Source: Bacteroides fragilis (GTDB lineage: Bacteria > Bacteroidota > Bacteroidia > Bacteroidales > Bacteroidaceae). Taken from it: 64,000 bases of DNA. Below are positions 17,636 through 26,756 of the stretch, piece by piece. The stretch is from NCBI RefSeq assembly GCF_019583405.1, contig NZ_SZUU01000007.1, positions 1 through 64,000 on the forward strand, written 5' to 3'. The first letter of the stretch is position 1, and each line of letters begins with the position of its first letter. The notes beneath the pieces are model-generated. The model searched no databases, had not been told where the DNA came from, and was given only the letters and a program-made list of their open reading frames with translations. The translations under genes and the position numbers were made by a program.

Positions 17636-17721
17636 GTAATGACACCTGTAATAAGTATTTTCTTTGTAATGCTTATTATCAGGTATTTATCTATTCATAT
17701 TTCTATAAAAAAGTAATTACC

Positions 17722-18306
17722 ATGCCAAACAGCAGTCGAAAAACGATATTCACTACCATTTCCATAGATAAGGAAACGGCAGCTTTGGTAGAGAAGATAT
17801 GCAAACGTTATTCACTGAAAAAGAGTGAAGTTGTAAAATTGGCGTTCGGGTATATAGATAAGGCACATATCAACCCATCCGAAGCCCCTGAATCCGTAAA
17901 ATCGGAACTGGCGAAAATAAATAAGAGACAGGATGATATTATCCGCTTCATCCGTCACTATGAGGAAGAACAACTGAATCCCATGATACGGGCAACAAAT
18001 TCTATCGCTTTACGTTTTGATGCTATCGGTAAGACTTTAGAAACTCTTATTCTCTCTCAACTGGAAGCCAGTCAGGAGAAACACACAGCCGTACTCAAAA
18101 AGTTAAGTGAACAGTTCTGCAATCATGCCGATGTGATTAACAACCAATCCAAACAGATAAATGCACTCTACCAGATACATCAACGGGATTATAAGAAGCT
18201 GCTTCAACTTATACAACTCTATTCGGAGTTGTCCGCTTGTGGTGTGATGGATAGCAAAAGGAAGGAGAACTTGAAGACTGAAATCTGTAATCTAATAAAT
18301 ACATAG
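17722..18306 (+). CDS. BfmA/BtgA-family mobilisation accessory protein
   Basis: 194 residues. The N-terminal 50 residues look like a ribbon-helix-helix DNA-binding domain (IFTTISIDKETAALVEKICKRYSLKKSEVVKLAFGYID). The rest is helical and coiled-coil-like (LAKINKRQDDIIRFIRHYEEEQL, then LEASQEKHTAVLKKLSEQF). This architecture and position match the BfmA/BtgA proteins that bind oriT and help the relaxase in Bacteroides mobilisable elements. The relaxase gene follows after 4 bp. Confidence 0.85.
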   Translation: MPNSSRKTIFTTISIDKETAALVEKICKRYSLKKSEVVKLAFGYIDKAHINPSEAPESVKSELAKINKRQDDIIRFIRHYEEEQLNPMIRATNSIALRFDAIGKTLETLILSQLEASQEKHTAVLKKLSEQFCNHADVINNQSKQINALYQIHQRDYKKLLQLIQLYSELSACGVMDSKRKENLKTEICNLINT

Positions 18307-18310
18307 GATT

Positions 18311-19246
18311 ATGCACATAGATTTTGCTCTACCATCAAACGGAACATATAACAATGCAGGAAGTAGCCGACAGCTAGCTAATTATTTAGAGCATGAAGAT
18401 TTAGAACGAATGGAGAAAGGTCTTTATACTGATAGCTTTTTCAATCTGACAGAGAATAATATCTACAAATCAAAAGTAATAAAGGATATAGATAGTAATA
18501 TCGGACAACTCTTAAAAACAGATGCTAAGTTTTATGCTATTCATGTCAGCCCATCGGAAAAGGAACTTCAAGCAATGGGTAATACAGAACATGAACAAGC
18601 CGAATCCATGAAGCGGTATATCCGGGAAGTGTTTATTCCTGAATATGCTAAGAACTTCAACAAAGGACTATCCGAAGCAGATATAAAATTTTACGGAAAG
18701 ATACATTTTAACCGTAGCCACTCCGATAACGAACTGAATATGCACTGCCATTTGATAGTAAGTCGAAAAGATCAATCTAATAAGAAAAAACTATCCCCAC
18801 TTACCAACCATAAGAATACTAAGAAAGGACCTATTAAAGGCGGCTTTGATAGAAAGAGCTTATTTCAACAGGCAGAACTGGGATTCGGCAGGTTATTCAA
18901 CTATGATAAACAACTAACCGAATCTTTTGAATATTATAACACGATGAAGAATGGCAGTATCTCCGACCAACTCAATATGCAGGAACGACAGATTGCCAGT
19001 GAAAAAGAAAATAAACAAACAGGCTTGCATGCAGATAAGCAGAACGAACAAGTTGAAAACAAGGTTGCATATAAACAAGGTAATAACATTTTAAACAATA
19101 CTGAAAATAAGCAAAGCTTCAATCTTCCAGATTTGGGATTATCTTCTGCATTAGGTTTGCTTGCTCCTGAGCCTAACAGTAATGATGAACAACAAATACC
19201 CGTGAAAAGAAAAAAGAAGAAGTCCAAACAAGGCTTTAAGTGGTAA
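18311..19246 (+). CDS. DUF5712-family relaxase (BfmB/BtgB-like mobilisation protein)
   Basis: 311 residues. It would nick oriT and lead DNA transfer with a helper conjugation apparatus. The N-terminal two-thirds holds the relaxase-like core, with FYAIHVSPSEKELQAMG and KFYGKIHFNRSHSDNELNMHCHLIVSRKD; the last supplies the His cluster expected for the metal site. Candidate catalytic Tyr residues lie near the N-terminus (GTYNNAG, ANYLEHED). The C-terminus is low-complexity and ends in a Lys-rich tail (PVKRKKKKSKQGFKW). It is directly downstream of the BfmA-like gene and the oriT-like hairpins. Confidence 0.82.
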   Translation: MHIDFALPSNGTYNNAGSSRQLANYLEHEDLERMEKGLYTDSFFNLTENNIYKSKVIKDIDSNIGQLLKTDAKFYAIHVSPSEKELQAMGNTEHEQAESMKRYIREVFIPEYAKNFNKGLSEADIKFYGKIHFNRSHSDNELNMHCHLIVSRKDQSNKKKLSPLTNHKNTKKGPIKGGFDRKSLFQQAELGFGRLFNYDKQLTESFEYYNTMKNGSISDQLNMQERQIASEKENKQTGLHADKQNEQVENKVAYKQGNNILNNTENKQSFNLPDLGLSSALGLLAPEPNSNDEQQIPVKRKKKKSKQGFKW

Positions 19247-19519
19247 TAATCCCTTTTATACTTGTGAAACAAGGTATATTCCAAGTCTGAAACGGAAATG
19301 CCAAGCCCTTTGGGTTTTAGAAGATTTCTTCTTTTTCGCTTACAAAAAGAGTAAATTTTCTAAAAACATTGCATTATGCAATCTTTCCATAGGAGAAGTG
19401 TTCAACAAGAATAAAAATGAAAATATATGCGTTGATATTGGGATCTTCATCTTCCTATGTCTTTCAGTCGTTTACTTGGACGTATTCTTGATAAATTCTA
19501 TATCTTTCATAATAAATAA

Positions 19520-19550
19520 TTTGCGATTACGAACACATTTCGTACATTTG
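19520..19550 (+). promoter_or_regulatory. Consensus promoter heading the AbiE remnant/defence operon; 19247-19519 otherwise featureless
   Basis: TTTG at 19520-19523 and TACATTTG at 19543-19550 are separated by exactly 19 nt, a perfect Bacteroides promoter. Transcription would start near 19557, which excludes a GTG start at 19550 for the next ORF. All genes from here to 30249 are on the plus strand with gaps of at most 17 bp, so this may drive the entire operon. The preceding roughly 270 bp hold no gene I can support. Confidence 0.75.
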
Positions 19551-19562
19551 TGCTAATTATTT

Positions 19563-19987
19563 ATGAATTGGAAAAGAGAAAAAAAAACGAGTATATTGAT
19601 GATTGTCTGCTTAGTATCCGATCTAAAGGCAGGTTTTCATTTACTTTTGATGAGTTAAAAAACGCTTTTGACTCATCAGAACAGGCTATTCGCAAAAAAA
19701 AATCTCGCTTAAAAGCAGATAGCAAAATAGTGACTATCCGAAAAAACTTTTATATAGTACTTCCTCCTGAATACGCAGAAAATGGTACCTTTCCTGTCTA
19801 TCTATATATCGATGAACTGATGAGGTATTTGAAAAAAGACTACTATATAGGCTTATATTCCACAGTTGCTTTATATGCTGCTAAATACCAACATATGGAA
19901 TATCAAATTATTGTGCAACAGCCTATTCGAGATTTTGTTGTAGGAAATACAAAAATAGGTTTCTTTCTAATATGGAGGAAAAGATGA
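19563..19987 (+). pseudogene. Remnant AbiEi-like antitoxin gene
   Basis: The frame reads SKGRFSFTFDELKNAFDSSEQAIRKKKSRLKADSKIVTIRKNFYIVLPPEYAENG, then a DELMRYL-YYIGLYSTVALYAA segment. This is the N-terminal winged helix and following region of AbiEi-type antitoxins of type IV toxin-antitoxin systems. At about 140 residues it is shorter than usual (near 200). The best ATG (19563) is out of frame; restoring one A to the eight-A run near 19580 would join it. It also ends in WRKR where the protein should continue, so it is probably degenerate. Confidence 0.6.
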
Positions 19988-20124
19988 TAGACAAAGAGTT
20001 TTTAGATAATATTTTTATTATTTTGAAACAAGACGTTGAATATGATAATAAGAGAGCGTGGGATAATATAAAAGTGAATTTAGTTGAAAAGATACAGCTA
20101 ATCTATATAAATTCATTTTTCTGA
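19972..20124 (+). pseudogene. Short ORF, possible C-terminal scrap of an AbiEii toxin
   Basis: ATG at 19972 or 19984, about 47-50 residues (KEFLDNIFIILKQDVEYDNKRAWDNIKVNLVEKI). It overlaps the end of the AbiEi-like frame and looks like the helical C-terminus of an AbiEii-type nucleotidyltransferase toxin. If so, a deletion has fused the middle of the antitoxin gene to the end of the toxin gene. The identification is tentative: the piece is short and carries no catalytic motif. Confidence 0.35.
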
Positions 20125-20141
20125 AAGTAAATAGTGACAAG

Positions 20142-21161
20142 ATGGAAGAACAAAAGAAAATAATAAAAATTTTTGAATCAAAATTAGGTTCCCTAATTCA
20201 AGGTAATTCCATAGAATTACTTAAGAGCAAGAAATATTTAAACAAGCTAAAAGGAAAAGTGAATTTAATTGTCACATCTCCCCCTTTCCCCCTTAACAAT
20301 AAGAAGCAATATGGCAATGAAAAGGGAGATGAATACTTGAAGTGGTTTACTGACCTTGCTCCAATTTTTTCAGATTTGCTGGCTGATGACGGTTCTCTTG
20401 TTATAGAAATAGGGAATGCGTGGGAACCTGAAAGACCTGTCCAGTCTCTGTTACATTTAGAATGTTTATTTGGATTAGTAAAGCATCCCACTGCAAACTT
20501 AAGGTTAATACAAGAATTTATATGCTATAATCCATCTAAACTACCATCGCCAGCTCAATGGGTAACTGTAAATCGTATAAGAACAGTAGATAGCTATACT
20601 CATGTGTGGTGGTTGGCGAAAAATGATTATCCCAAAGCGGATAATACTAAAGTATTACGACCATATAGCAAAAGTATGGAACAACTTTTAAAGAAAGGGA
20701 AATACAATGCAGGAAAGCGCCCTTCTGAACATAATATTAGCGAATCAGGTTTTTTGAAAGATCATGGAGGAAGCATTTCTCATAATTTTTTTGAAATGGA
20801 ATCTATTGATGAAAAAAGAAAAGTCAGACTCCCTCATAGCGTTCTGAGTTTCTCAAATACGAACTCAAATGATTACTTTTTGAAAACTTGCAGAGAAAAA
20901 AGTATAACACCTCATCCAGCTCGAATGAATGGTGGGTTAATTAATTTTTTCATTAATTTTCTCACTGATGAGGATGATCTCGTATTGGATCCGTTTTCAG
21001 GAAGCAATACAACAGGATATTGCGCTGAGAAACTGAAAAGAAAATGGATATCTTTTGAAATAAAAGAAGATTATATTGAACAAGCCATTCTCAGGTTTAG
21101 TGAACAAGAATTAAACTCATCATTAAAAGAAGTTAGCAATGGAAGAAAACATAAAAAATAG
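20142..21161 (+). CDS. DNA methyltransferase, N6_N4_Mtase family (beta-class order)
   Basis: 339 residues. Catalytic motif IV TSPPF (residues 45-49) comes before the SAM-binding motif I, DPFSGSNTTG (about 282-291), the circularly permuted order of beta-class N4-cytosine/N6-adenine methyltransferases. SPPF points to N4-cytosine, but N6-adenine cannot be excluded. The target recognition region lies between the motifs (residues about 120-270). As first intact gene of the operon, it could mark host DNA so the downstream nucleases spare it. Its 3' end overlaps the HerA gene by 23 bp. No dedicated type I or type II partner is adjacent. Confidence 0.9.
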   Translation: MEEQKKIIKIFESKLGSLIQGNSIELLKSKKYLNKLKGKVNLIVTSPPFPLNNKKQYGNEKGDEYLKWFTDLAPIFSDLLADDGSLVIEIGNAWEPERPVQSLLHLECLFGLVKHPTANLRLIQEFICYNPSKLPSPAQWVTVNRIRTVDSYTHVWWLAKNDYPKADNTKVLRPYSKSMEQLLKKGKYNAGKRPSEHNISESGFLKDHGGSISHNFFEMESIDEKRKVRLPHSVLSFSNTNSNDYFLKTCREKSITPHPARMNGGLINFFINFLTDEDDLVLDPFSGSNTTGYCAEKLKRKWISFEIKEDYIEQAILRFSEQELNSSLKEVSNGRKHKK

Positions 21162-23193
21162 ACTTGAGAAGATAGCGAAAATAGATATTTTTCAAGTAGC
21201 AACTTTAGCAGACAATTTTGTAGGCTATCCATTTTATCTAGACTATAGAAAAGCCCATCTACTTACTTGTGATGATTGGAAGTATAAATCAGGAGGTATT
21301 CCTCAAGGATGTCTAATGCTTGCGTTTTACAACAATCCCTTTAACACTGTTCAAAGTGAAGAAGCTATATTATTAAGAGCTACAAATCCATGTGTAATCC
21401 CCAGTGATAATGACTTAATAACTTCTAAAATTGAATTTTACAAGGAAGATGTTGATATCACTACTACGAAATCAAAAGGGAATGCATTAGATGATTTTAC
21501 ACGCTTCGAATTTAGCTTTTCTGGCATAGAATGTTCCGTTTTAGGAACTTTCTACAAAAATGAAAGTGGTAAAATTGAATTTGGGGCAGATGTGGAGAAC
21601 TTTTTTTCTTCTCATTATTATAAAGTTTATAAAATAACAGATGAACATCTGGAATTTGTTGTAAATAAGCCCGATGATGCAACACCACTAAATTCAGATG
21701 CAACATTTCCTATTGGCAAAGTGAGATATAGTTCGAGTAAAAGTTTTCAATCGGCTATGGCATTTAATGGTGACGCAAAAGTATACGTTCATACAAATGA
21801 TATTTTAGGTAAAAGAACCGCACTCTTTGGTATGACTCGTACGGGAAAATCAAATACAGTAAAAAAAATCATAGAAGCGACAGAAAAATTATCTCAAAAA
21901 GCTCCACTAAAATTAAAATCAACAAATGATAGTTTTGAAGAAAAACTAAAACCTCTCACAAAAGATGATTTACCTAAATATCCTGTTGGACAAATTATAT
22001 TTGATATAAATGGTGAATATGCAAATAAGAATCTTCAAGATGGAACTGCTATTTTTGAAAAATACAAAGATAAAACACTAAGATATAGCATACTGCGAAA
22101 AGAAGAAGCAGACTTTAAAACCATGAAAGTGAATTTTTATCAAGATATAACAACAGGATTCGAGTATTTATTACAATATCTTGATGATGAAAAAGGAGAT
22201 TATCTTACTGGATTCAAAGTTGTCAGTTTTGAACGTCCAGAAAAAGATGACTATAGTGGTTGGCGAAAATATAATAAGCACAAATCAATATATTTTTGTT
22301 GTTTAGATAAAGCAGGGTTTAAAACGAATCAAAAAATAGAACTAAAAATATCTATAAATGAAGAAATTGAAGATATATTAAAAAAAGAAGAAGCTGAAGA
22401 AATATTAAGCAAAGTGGTCAAAACTAGCAATGCAACAAATCTTGAAAAATTGAATATCCAAGAAGCATATTATTTCTGGTCATTGATGTGGAAGAATAAA
22501 GATGGAGAGGAGTTTAAAAAAAACAAAAAAAATAATAGTGGCAAAGATTGGTTGACAGAAGAAATTAGATCATTATTAATTATGTTATTTCAGAAGAAAG
22601 AATCTGGTCAAATTGTAAGTGGCTATTCTAAGTTTAAATCAGCTTTGGAATTACACGATGGCTCTCTTAAATCTTCATTTCAGGATGATATTTGGGAACA
22701 TCTAAGAACAGGAGGAATCGTAATTGTTGATTTGTCTCAAGGTAATCCCAAAATTCAAAGAATATTCTCTAACGATATTTGTGATTATATATTTAAGAGA
22801 TCTATGAATCATTTCACCAAGGCGGAGCCTAATAATTTTATACAATTTTATTTTGAAGAGGCACATAATTTGTTCCCCAAAAAAGAAGATAAAGACTTAA
22901 GCCAAATATATAATCGTATTGCTAAAGAAGGAGCAAAACTTAATTTAGGCCTTATTTATGCAACTCAGGAAGTTAGTTCCATAAGCTCTAATATATTAAA
23001 AAACACCCAAAATTGGTTTATTGCTCATTTAAATAATGAAGATGAAATCAGAGAGCTCCGTAAGTTCTATGATTTTAGTGATTTTGCAGACTCCCTTATT
23101 CGTTTCAGTGCAAAAAATGATAAGGGATTTGTGCGTATGAAAACCTATTCAAACCCATTTGTTGTACCTGTTCAGATAGATCTGTTCGAATAA
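21139..23193 (+). CDS. HerA-type hexameric pumping ATPase/helicase
   Basis: 684 residues. An N-terminal beta-rich HAS-barrel-like domain (about 1-200) precedes the ATPase. Walker A is GMTRTGKS (231-238), followed by QIIFDINGEY. Walker B is FIQFYFEEAHNLFP (about residues 567-580), with the paired Glu and His typical of HerA. Then comes the sensor segment GLIYATQEVSSISSNILKNTQNWFIAHL, characteristic of the HerA/FtsK clade. A large insertion lies between the two halves. HerA translocates along DNA and works with NurA nucleases; a NurA-like gene follows after 12 bp. It overlaps the methyltransferase. Confidence 0.9.
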   Translation: MEENIKNRLEKIAKIDIFQVATLADNFVGYPFYLDYRKAHLLTCDDWKYKSGGIPQGCLMLAFYNNPFNTVQSEEAILLRATNPCVIPSDNDLITSKIEFYKEDVDITTTKSKGNALDDFTRFEFSFSGIECSVLGTFYKNESGKIEFGADVENFFSSHYYKVYKITDEHLEFVVNKPDDATPLNSDATFPIGKVRYSSSKSFQSAMAFNGDAKVYVHTNDILGKRTALFGMTRTGKSNTVKKIIEATEKLSQKAPLKLKSTNDSFEEKLKPLTKDDLPKYPVGQIIFDINGEYANKNLQDGTAIFEKYKDKTLRYSILRKEEADFKTMKVNFYQDITTGFEYLLQYLDDEKGDYLTGFKVVSFERPEKDDYSGWRKYNKHKSIYFCCLDKAGFKTNQKIELKISINEEIEDILKKEEAEEILSKVVKTSNATNLEKLNIQEAYYFWSLMWKNKDGEEFKKNKKNNSGKDWLTEEIRSLLIMLFQKKESGQIVSGYSKFKSALELHDGSLKSSFQDDIWEHLRTGGIVIVDLSQGNPKIQRIFSNDICDYIFKRSMNHFTKAEPNNFIQFYFEEAHNLFPKKEDKDLSQIYNRIAKEGAKLNLGLIYATQEVSSISSNILKNTQNWFIAHLNNEDEIRELRKFYDFSDFADSLIRFSAKNDKGFVRMKTYSNPFVVPVQIDLFE

Positions 23194-23205
23194 AATTGAT
23201 TATTT

Positions 23206-24630
23206 ATGTCATATAGTAAATCATCAGGAAAACCTTTTGAATATGCGAGTAAAATCTCGCATCGACATATAATTGCAGATAACGATATTCAGCAATATAT
23301 ACATGAATGCGTAATTCCCTTTGAAGGAAAGGATATGGAATTAAATCCGAGTCTACTCCATGATATTATTTATCCAACTAAAAATAGAATTCAAAATATA
23401 ATTGCCATAGACGGAGGTTACACTACTATTGCTATAAAAAAGAAATTTCCATCATCTTTAATCTCTTATTTTCAGTTTGGGACCTTATTAATCGAAAGGA
23501 AGTATTTAGAGGGTTTGCACGCAACCCCCTTTATATCACCGAAAGATATGGCTGAACTAAAAAAGCTAATGCCTGACAAGCTTGCATTACCAACCAAAAA
23601 TCTGCTCTTAAAAGGACAGACAAGTCTTAAATATGCTGTAAGAAAGGTCATTTATGATTTCTTTATGAATAAAGATCGAGATGATGAATCTTTGATGAAT
23701 ACTTTATATTGGTTCCTTTTTAGAAAATATGAATTTTCAGAGCTTGTGAATAATCCCAATGATTGCGCCTGTTCCTTTCATAAAGTAGGCACAGAAGACT
23801 ATCTATACAAATGCACTTCATGTAATAATAAAGCATATCAACTTTCTCGATGTCCAAATTGTGAAGAACTAGAAATCCTCCTTGATGAAGCTGCTTTAGA
23901 CAAGAACTCTTATGTATGGAAATGTCCTCATTGTGGAGAAAATATATTCTTAACTGATATTTTTAGATTGTTTGAAACTGTTGACAATGAGCTAGGTGCA
24001 GAAGGAATTCTGGGATATATTTTATCAGCTACAGAGAACCTTTTATTGGTTCATATGATAAGAATATTAACTCAAATAAAGCATGGCTTTTTAAATGAAT
24101 TTCTCTTAGTAAAAGATGGACCACTAAGTTTTGTGGGACAAACAGCAAACATGTATAAACCTATGAGACATTTATTGAATTTTTTGCGAAAGAACAACAA
24201 TGTAAATATTATTGGAATTGAAAAAAGTGGTGCTTTTGTGGATCATGCAAAGGAAATTGCAGATAAGATGAAACCGGGACAGATATTCCTGATGGACAAT
24301 GATCACATTTACAAATATATCATGCCAGCCGATGGAAATATGGAGTATGCAAGAACATCGTATTATGGAGGTAAGTTTATATATAAATCAAAAGAAGAGA
24401 AGCTTTATGTATTGACTTTACCAGTAGAGACTCATCATTACTATTCGCGACCACAATTAGGCGATTTGAAAAATATAGAAGAGATATTATTAAATATTGA
24501 CTTGCTGAAATGTGATATTTATCAAGATGCAATAATCCCTATAGCACTTGTTAATAAACTAGTATCACTCTCAAATTATCCAGGCTCTAATATTATTCGT
24601 CACTTTACCAAACAGAATATTTCAGAATGA
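23206..24630 (+). CDS. NurA-like nuclease with inserted zinc-ribbon region
   Basis: 474 residues. The NurA signature with acidic metal ligand is NIIAIDGGYT (Asp69); the second acidic site is LLVKDGPLSF (Asp304), and a late His cluster is VETHHYYSRP. Between the halves is an insertion with three CxxC pairs: Cys203/206, Cys216/219 and Cys240/243, looking like zinc-ribbon fingers. Archaeal NurA is a 5'-3' exonuclease/endonuclease stimulated by HerA in DNA end resection. Here the pairing with HerA in a mobile element suggests destruction of invading DNA. Its stop overlaps the next start by 4 bp. Confidence 0.85.
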   Translation: MSYSKSSGKPFEYASKISHRHIIADNDIQQYIHECVIPFEGKDMELNPSLLHDIIYPTKNRIQNIIAIDGGYTTIAIKKKFPSSLISYFQFGTLLIERKYLEGLHATPFISPKDMAELKKLMPDKLALPTKNLLLKGQTSLKYAVRKVIYDFFMNKDRDDESLMNTLYWFLFRKYEFSELVNNPNDCACSFHKVGTEDYLYKCTSCNNKAYQLSRCPNCEELEILLDEAALDKNSYVWKCPHCGENIFLTDIFRLFETVDNELGAEGILGYILSATENLLLVHMIRILTQIKHGFLNEFLLVKDGPLSFVGQTANMYKPMRHLLNFLRKNNNVNIIGIEKSGAFVDHAKEIADKMKPGQIFLMDNDHIYKYIMPADGNMEYARTSYYGGKFIYKSKEEKLYVLTLPVETHHYYSRPQLGDLKNIEEILLNIDLLKCDIYQDAIIPIALVNKLVSLSNYPGSNIIRHFTKQNISE

Positions 24631-26756
24631 TAAAAATAGAAAAAGGGAAAGCACCGGAGTTTTTATCCTCAGAGAAAGTTGAAATTGCCCGTGAAAGAAT
24701 GAGAACATTCTATGCCTCAAATCGGGAACAAAAAAGATATCTATTTCCTTTTAATAAGGAAATAGATATAAAATTAAAAGAAGATTTACACAAAATATTT
24801 TATGGAAAATGCGGTTACTGTGAAACAATAATTGAATCTCCAGAAAAAGGTGTAATTGATAGATATAGACCACATAATGGAGTAAGAGATAAAGATGGAT
24901 ACAATCAAGATCTGTATTGGTGGCTTACTTTTGAATGGGACAATTTAATTTATAGTTGCAAGGAGTGTAATCAATATAAAGCAAATTATTTCCCTATTCA
25001 GGGTGTCCGAGCATTAAAAGTAAAAGATAATTTGGATCAAGAAAAGAGACTTCTCTTAAACCCGTGTGTGGATGATCCTCAAGAGCATTTCTATTATAAT
25101 CATGATGGCCATATCCAAATAAAAACACGTGAAGGGGAACAAACCGTAAATCTATTAAGACTTAATGATAGAACCGACTTAATAGAAGGAAGAAAGAAAG
25201 CGAGAAAAGAGATAATAACTATTTTAGAAAAAATAAATAAAAATGGAGTACGGTCTATTGATAAAAATGAGATAAGTTATCTACAACGGATACTTGAGTA
25301 TGACAATGATTCTACTGCTTTTTTCGGATATAAAAAATGGGTACTATTGAATGAATTAGGAGATAATCTTCTTTTAGATTTAGAGTTTAATATCAAAAAT
25401 CATGATAGGGAATGGCTTAACGATAGAGATCAAAATAATAAAAAAGTAATAAAGAATGAAGACAAGAGATATTTGGCGAATGACTATTTCCCCATCGAAT
25501 ACATTCATATCAAAAATTTCAAGTCTATTGAAAATTTGAAAATTGAGTTTAAGGAAGATGAATTAAATAATAAATCATGGTTAATTCTGCTTGGTGAAAA
25601 TGGAGTAGGAAAAAGTTCTATATTACAAGCAATAGCTGTTGGCTTAAATGCAAATGCAAAAATCATAACTTCCACGCTTATTAAAAGTCTTATAAAGAAA
25701 CGAAAACAAAAAGCAGAGATTGAGATAAAAGAGAGAAATAGCAGTAATATAATTCGCACTATACTTACAAGAAAAGATAATACAATTAAGCAAGAAGGTT
25801 CTTTTAATTCTTATTTAATGGGATATGGTTCACTAAGGCTTTCTGTTGAAGAGGTCGATTCTGAATCTATAAAAATACAAGATACAAATAATGTTAGTTA
25901 TGAAAATCTATTTCAGCCTATAAAACCGCTTAATGATATTACTAAATGGTTAAAATCAATCTATCGGAAAGATCCAGTGTTTTTTGAAAGAGTAGCATAT
26001 TCAATAAAGCAACTACTACCACATGATTTTTCATGCAATGAATTGACTATAAAAGATAATGACATAATGTTTAAAAAATCAGAAGAACTGTTTTCTGAAC
26101 TAAGTGATGGTTTTAAAAGCACGATTATCCTTGCAGTTGATATAATGATGAAATTATCTGATGCACAGTCTGATATGGATAAAATGACAGGTATTATTTT
26201 AATAGATGAACTCGGAAACCAACTACATCCTAGATGGCAAATGTCCATAGTCAAGCAATTACGTACAGTATTTCCCAATATTAATTTTATTATATCAACT
26301 CATCATCCTCTTTGCTTGAGAGGTGCTAAAAGGGATGAAATCCTTCTTCTTAAGAATATTGAAGGTGAAGTTATAGGAATAAGACAATTACCTGATCCAT
26401 CGACTTTACGCGTGGATCAAATTTTAGCTTCTGAGTTTTTTGGCTTAAGCAGCTTGGTTGATCCTGAGACAGAAGCTTATTTTAATAGATACTACGAATT
26501 ATTGGCTAAAGATGAAAAAGCCTCTGTGGAAGATCAAGAAGAAATTACTCGCTTAAGAGATAAACTTAGAGATAAACAGCAATTAGGGATATCTTTGCGG
26601 GAAGAGTTGATGTATTCCGTTATTGATAAATTGCTAGCTAAAGAAATTGCATATAATAAAAATCCTTTAGATAGAGAAAATTTGAAGAGAGAAGTTATAA
26701 ATCGAGTGAAAGATATCTGGACGAATTTAAACCTTGATTATTATGATAACGATTAA
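24627..26756 (+). CDS. HNH nuclease-AAA ATPase fusion (Septu-like)
   Basis: 709 residues. The N-terminus is an HNH/zinc-finger nuclease: GKCGYCE (Cys62, Cys65), RYRPH (79-83) and CKECNQYK (Cys111, Cys114, Asn115, Lys118). The C-terminal half from residue about 290 is an SMC/OLD-like AAA ATPase: IKNFKSIENLKIEF, Walker A GENGVGKSS (about 323-331), the signature-like region LFSELSDGFKST, Walker B IILIDELGNQLHP (about 522-534) and FIISTHHPLCLRGA. Septu has these two activities as separate PtuA and PtuB; here they are one chain. Overlaps both neighbours. Confidence 0.88.
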   Translation: MIKIEKGKAPEFLSSEKVEIARERMRTFYASNREQKRYLFPFNKEIDIKLKEDLHKIFYGKCGYCETIIESPEKGVIDRYRPHNGVRDKDGYNQDLYWWLTFEWDNLIYSCKECNQYKANYFPIQGVRALKVKDNLDQEKRLLLNPCVDDPQEHFYYNHDGHIQIKTREGEQTVNLLRLNDRTDLIEGRKKARKEIITILEKINKNGVRSIDKNEISYLQRILEYDNDSTAFFGYKKWVLLNELGDNLLLDLEFNIKNHDREWLNDRDQNNKKVIKNEDKRYLANDYFPIEYIHIKNFKSIENLKIEFKEDELNNKSWLILLGENGVGKSSILQAIAVGLNANAKIITSTLIKSLIKKRKQKAEIEIKERNSSNIIRTILTRKDNTIKQEGSFNSYLMGYGSLRLSVEEVDSESIKIQDTNNVSYENLFQPIKPLNDITKWLKSIYRKDPVFFERVAYSIKQLLPHDFSCNELTIKDNDIMFKKSEELFSELSDGFKSTIILAVDIMMKLSDAQSDMDKMTGIILIDELGNQLHPRWQMSIVKQLRTVFPNINFIISTHHPLCLRGAKRDEILLLKNIEGEVIGIRQLPDPSTLRVDQILASEFFGLSSLVDPETEAYFNRYYELLAKDEKASVEDQEEITRLRDKLRDKQQLGISLREELMYSVIDKLLAKEIAYNKNPLDRENLKREVINRVKDIWTNLNLDYYDND

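Noticed and set aside
20142..21161. Reading the methyltransferase as part of a conventional type II or type III restriction pair
   Set aside because: No helicase-type Res subunit or dedicated type II endonuclease is adjacent; the following gene is a HerA-type ATPase with different motifs.
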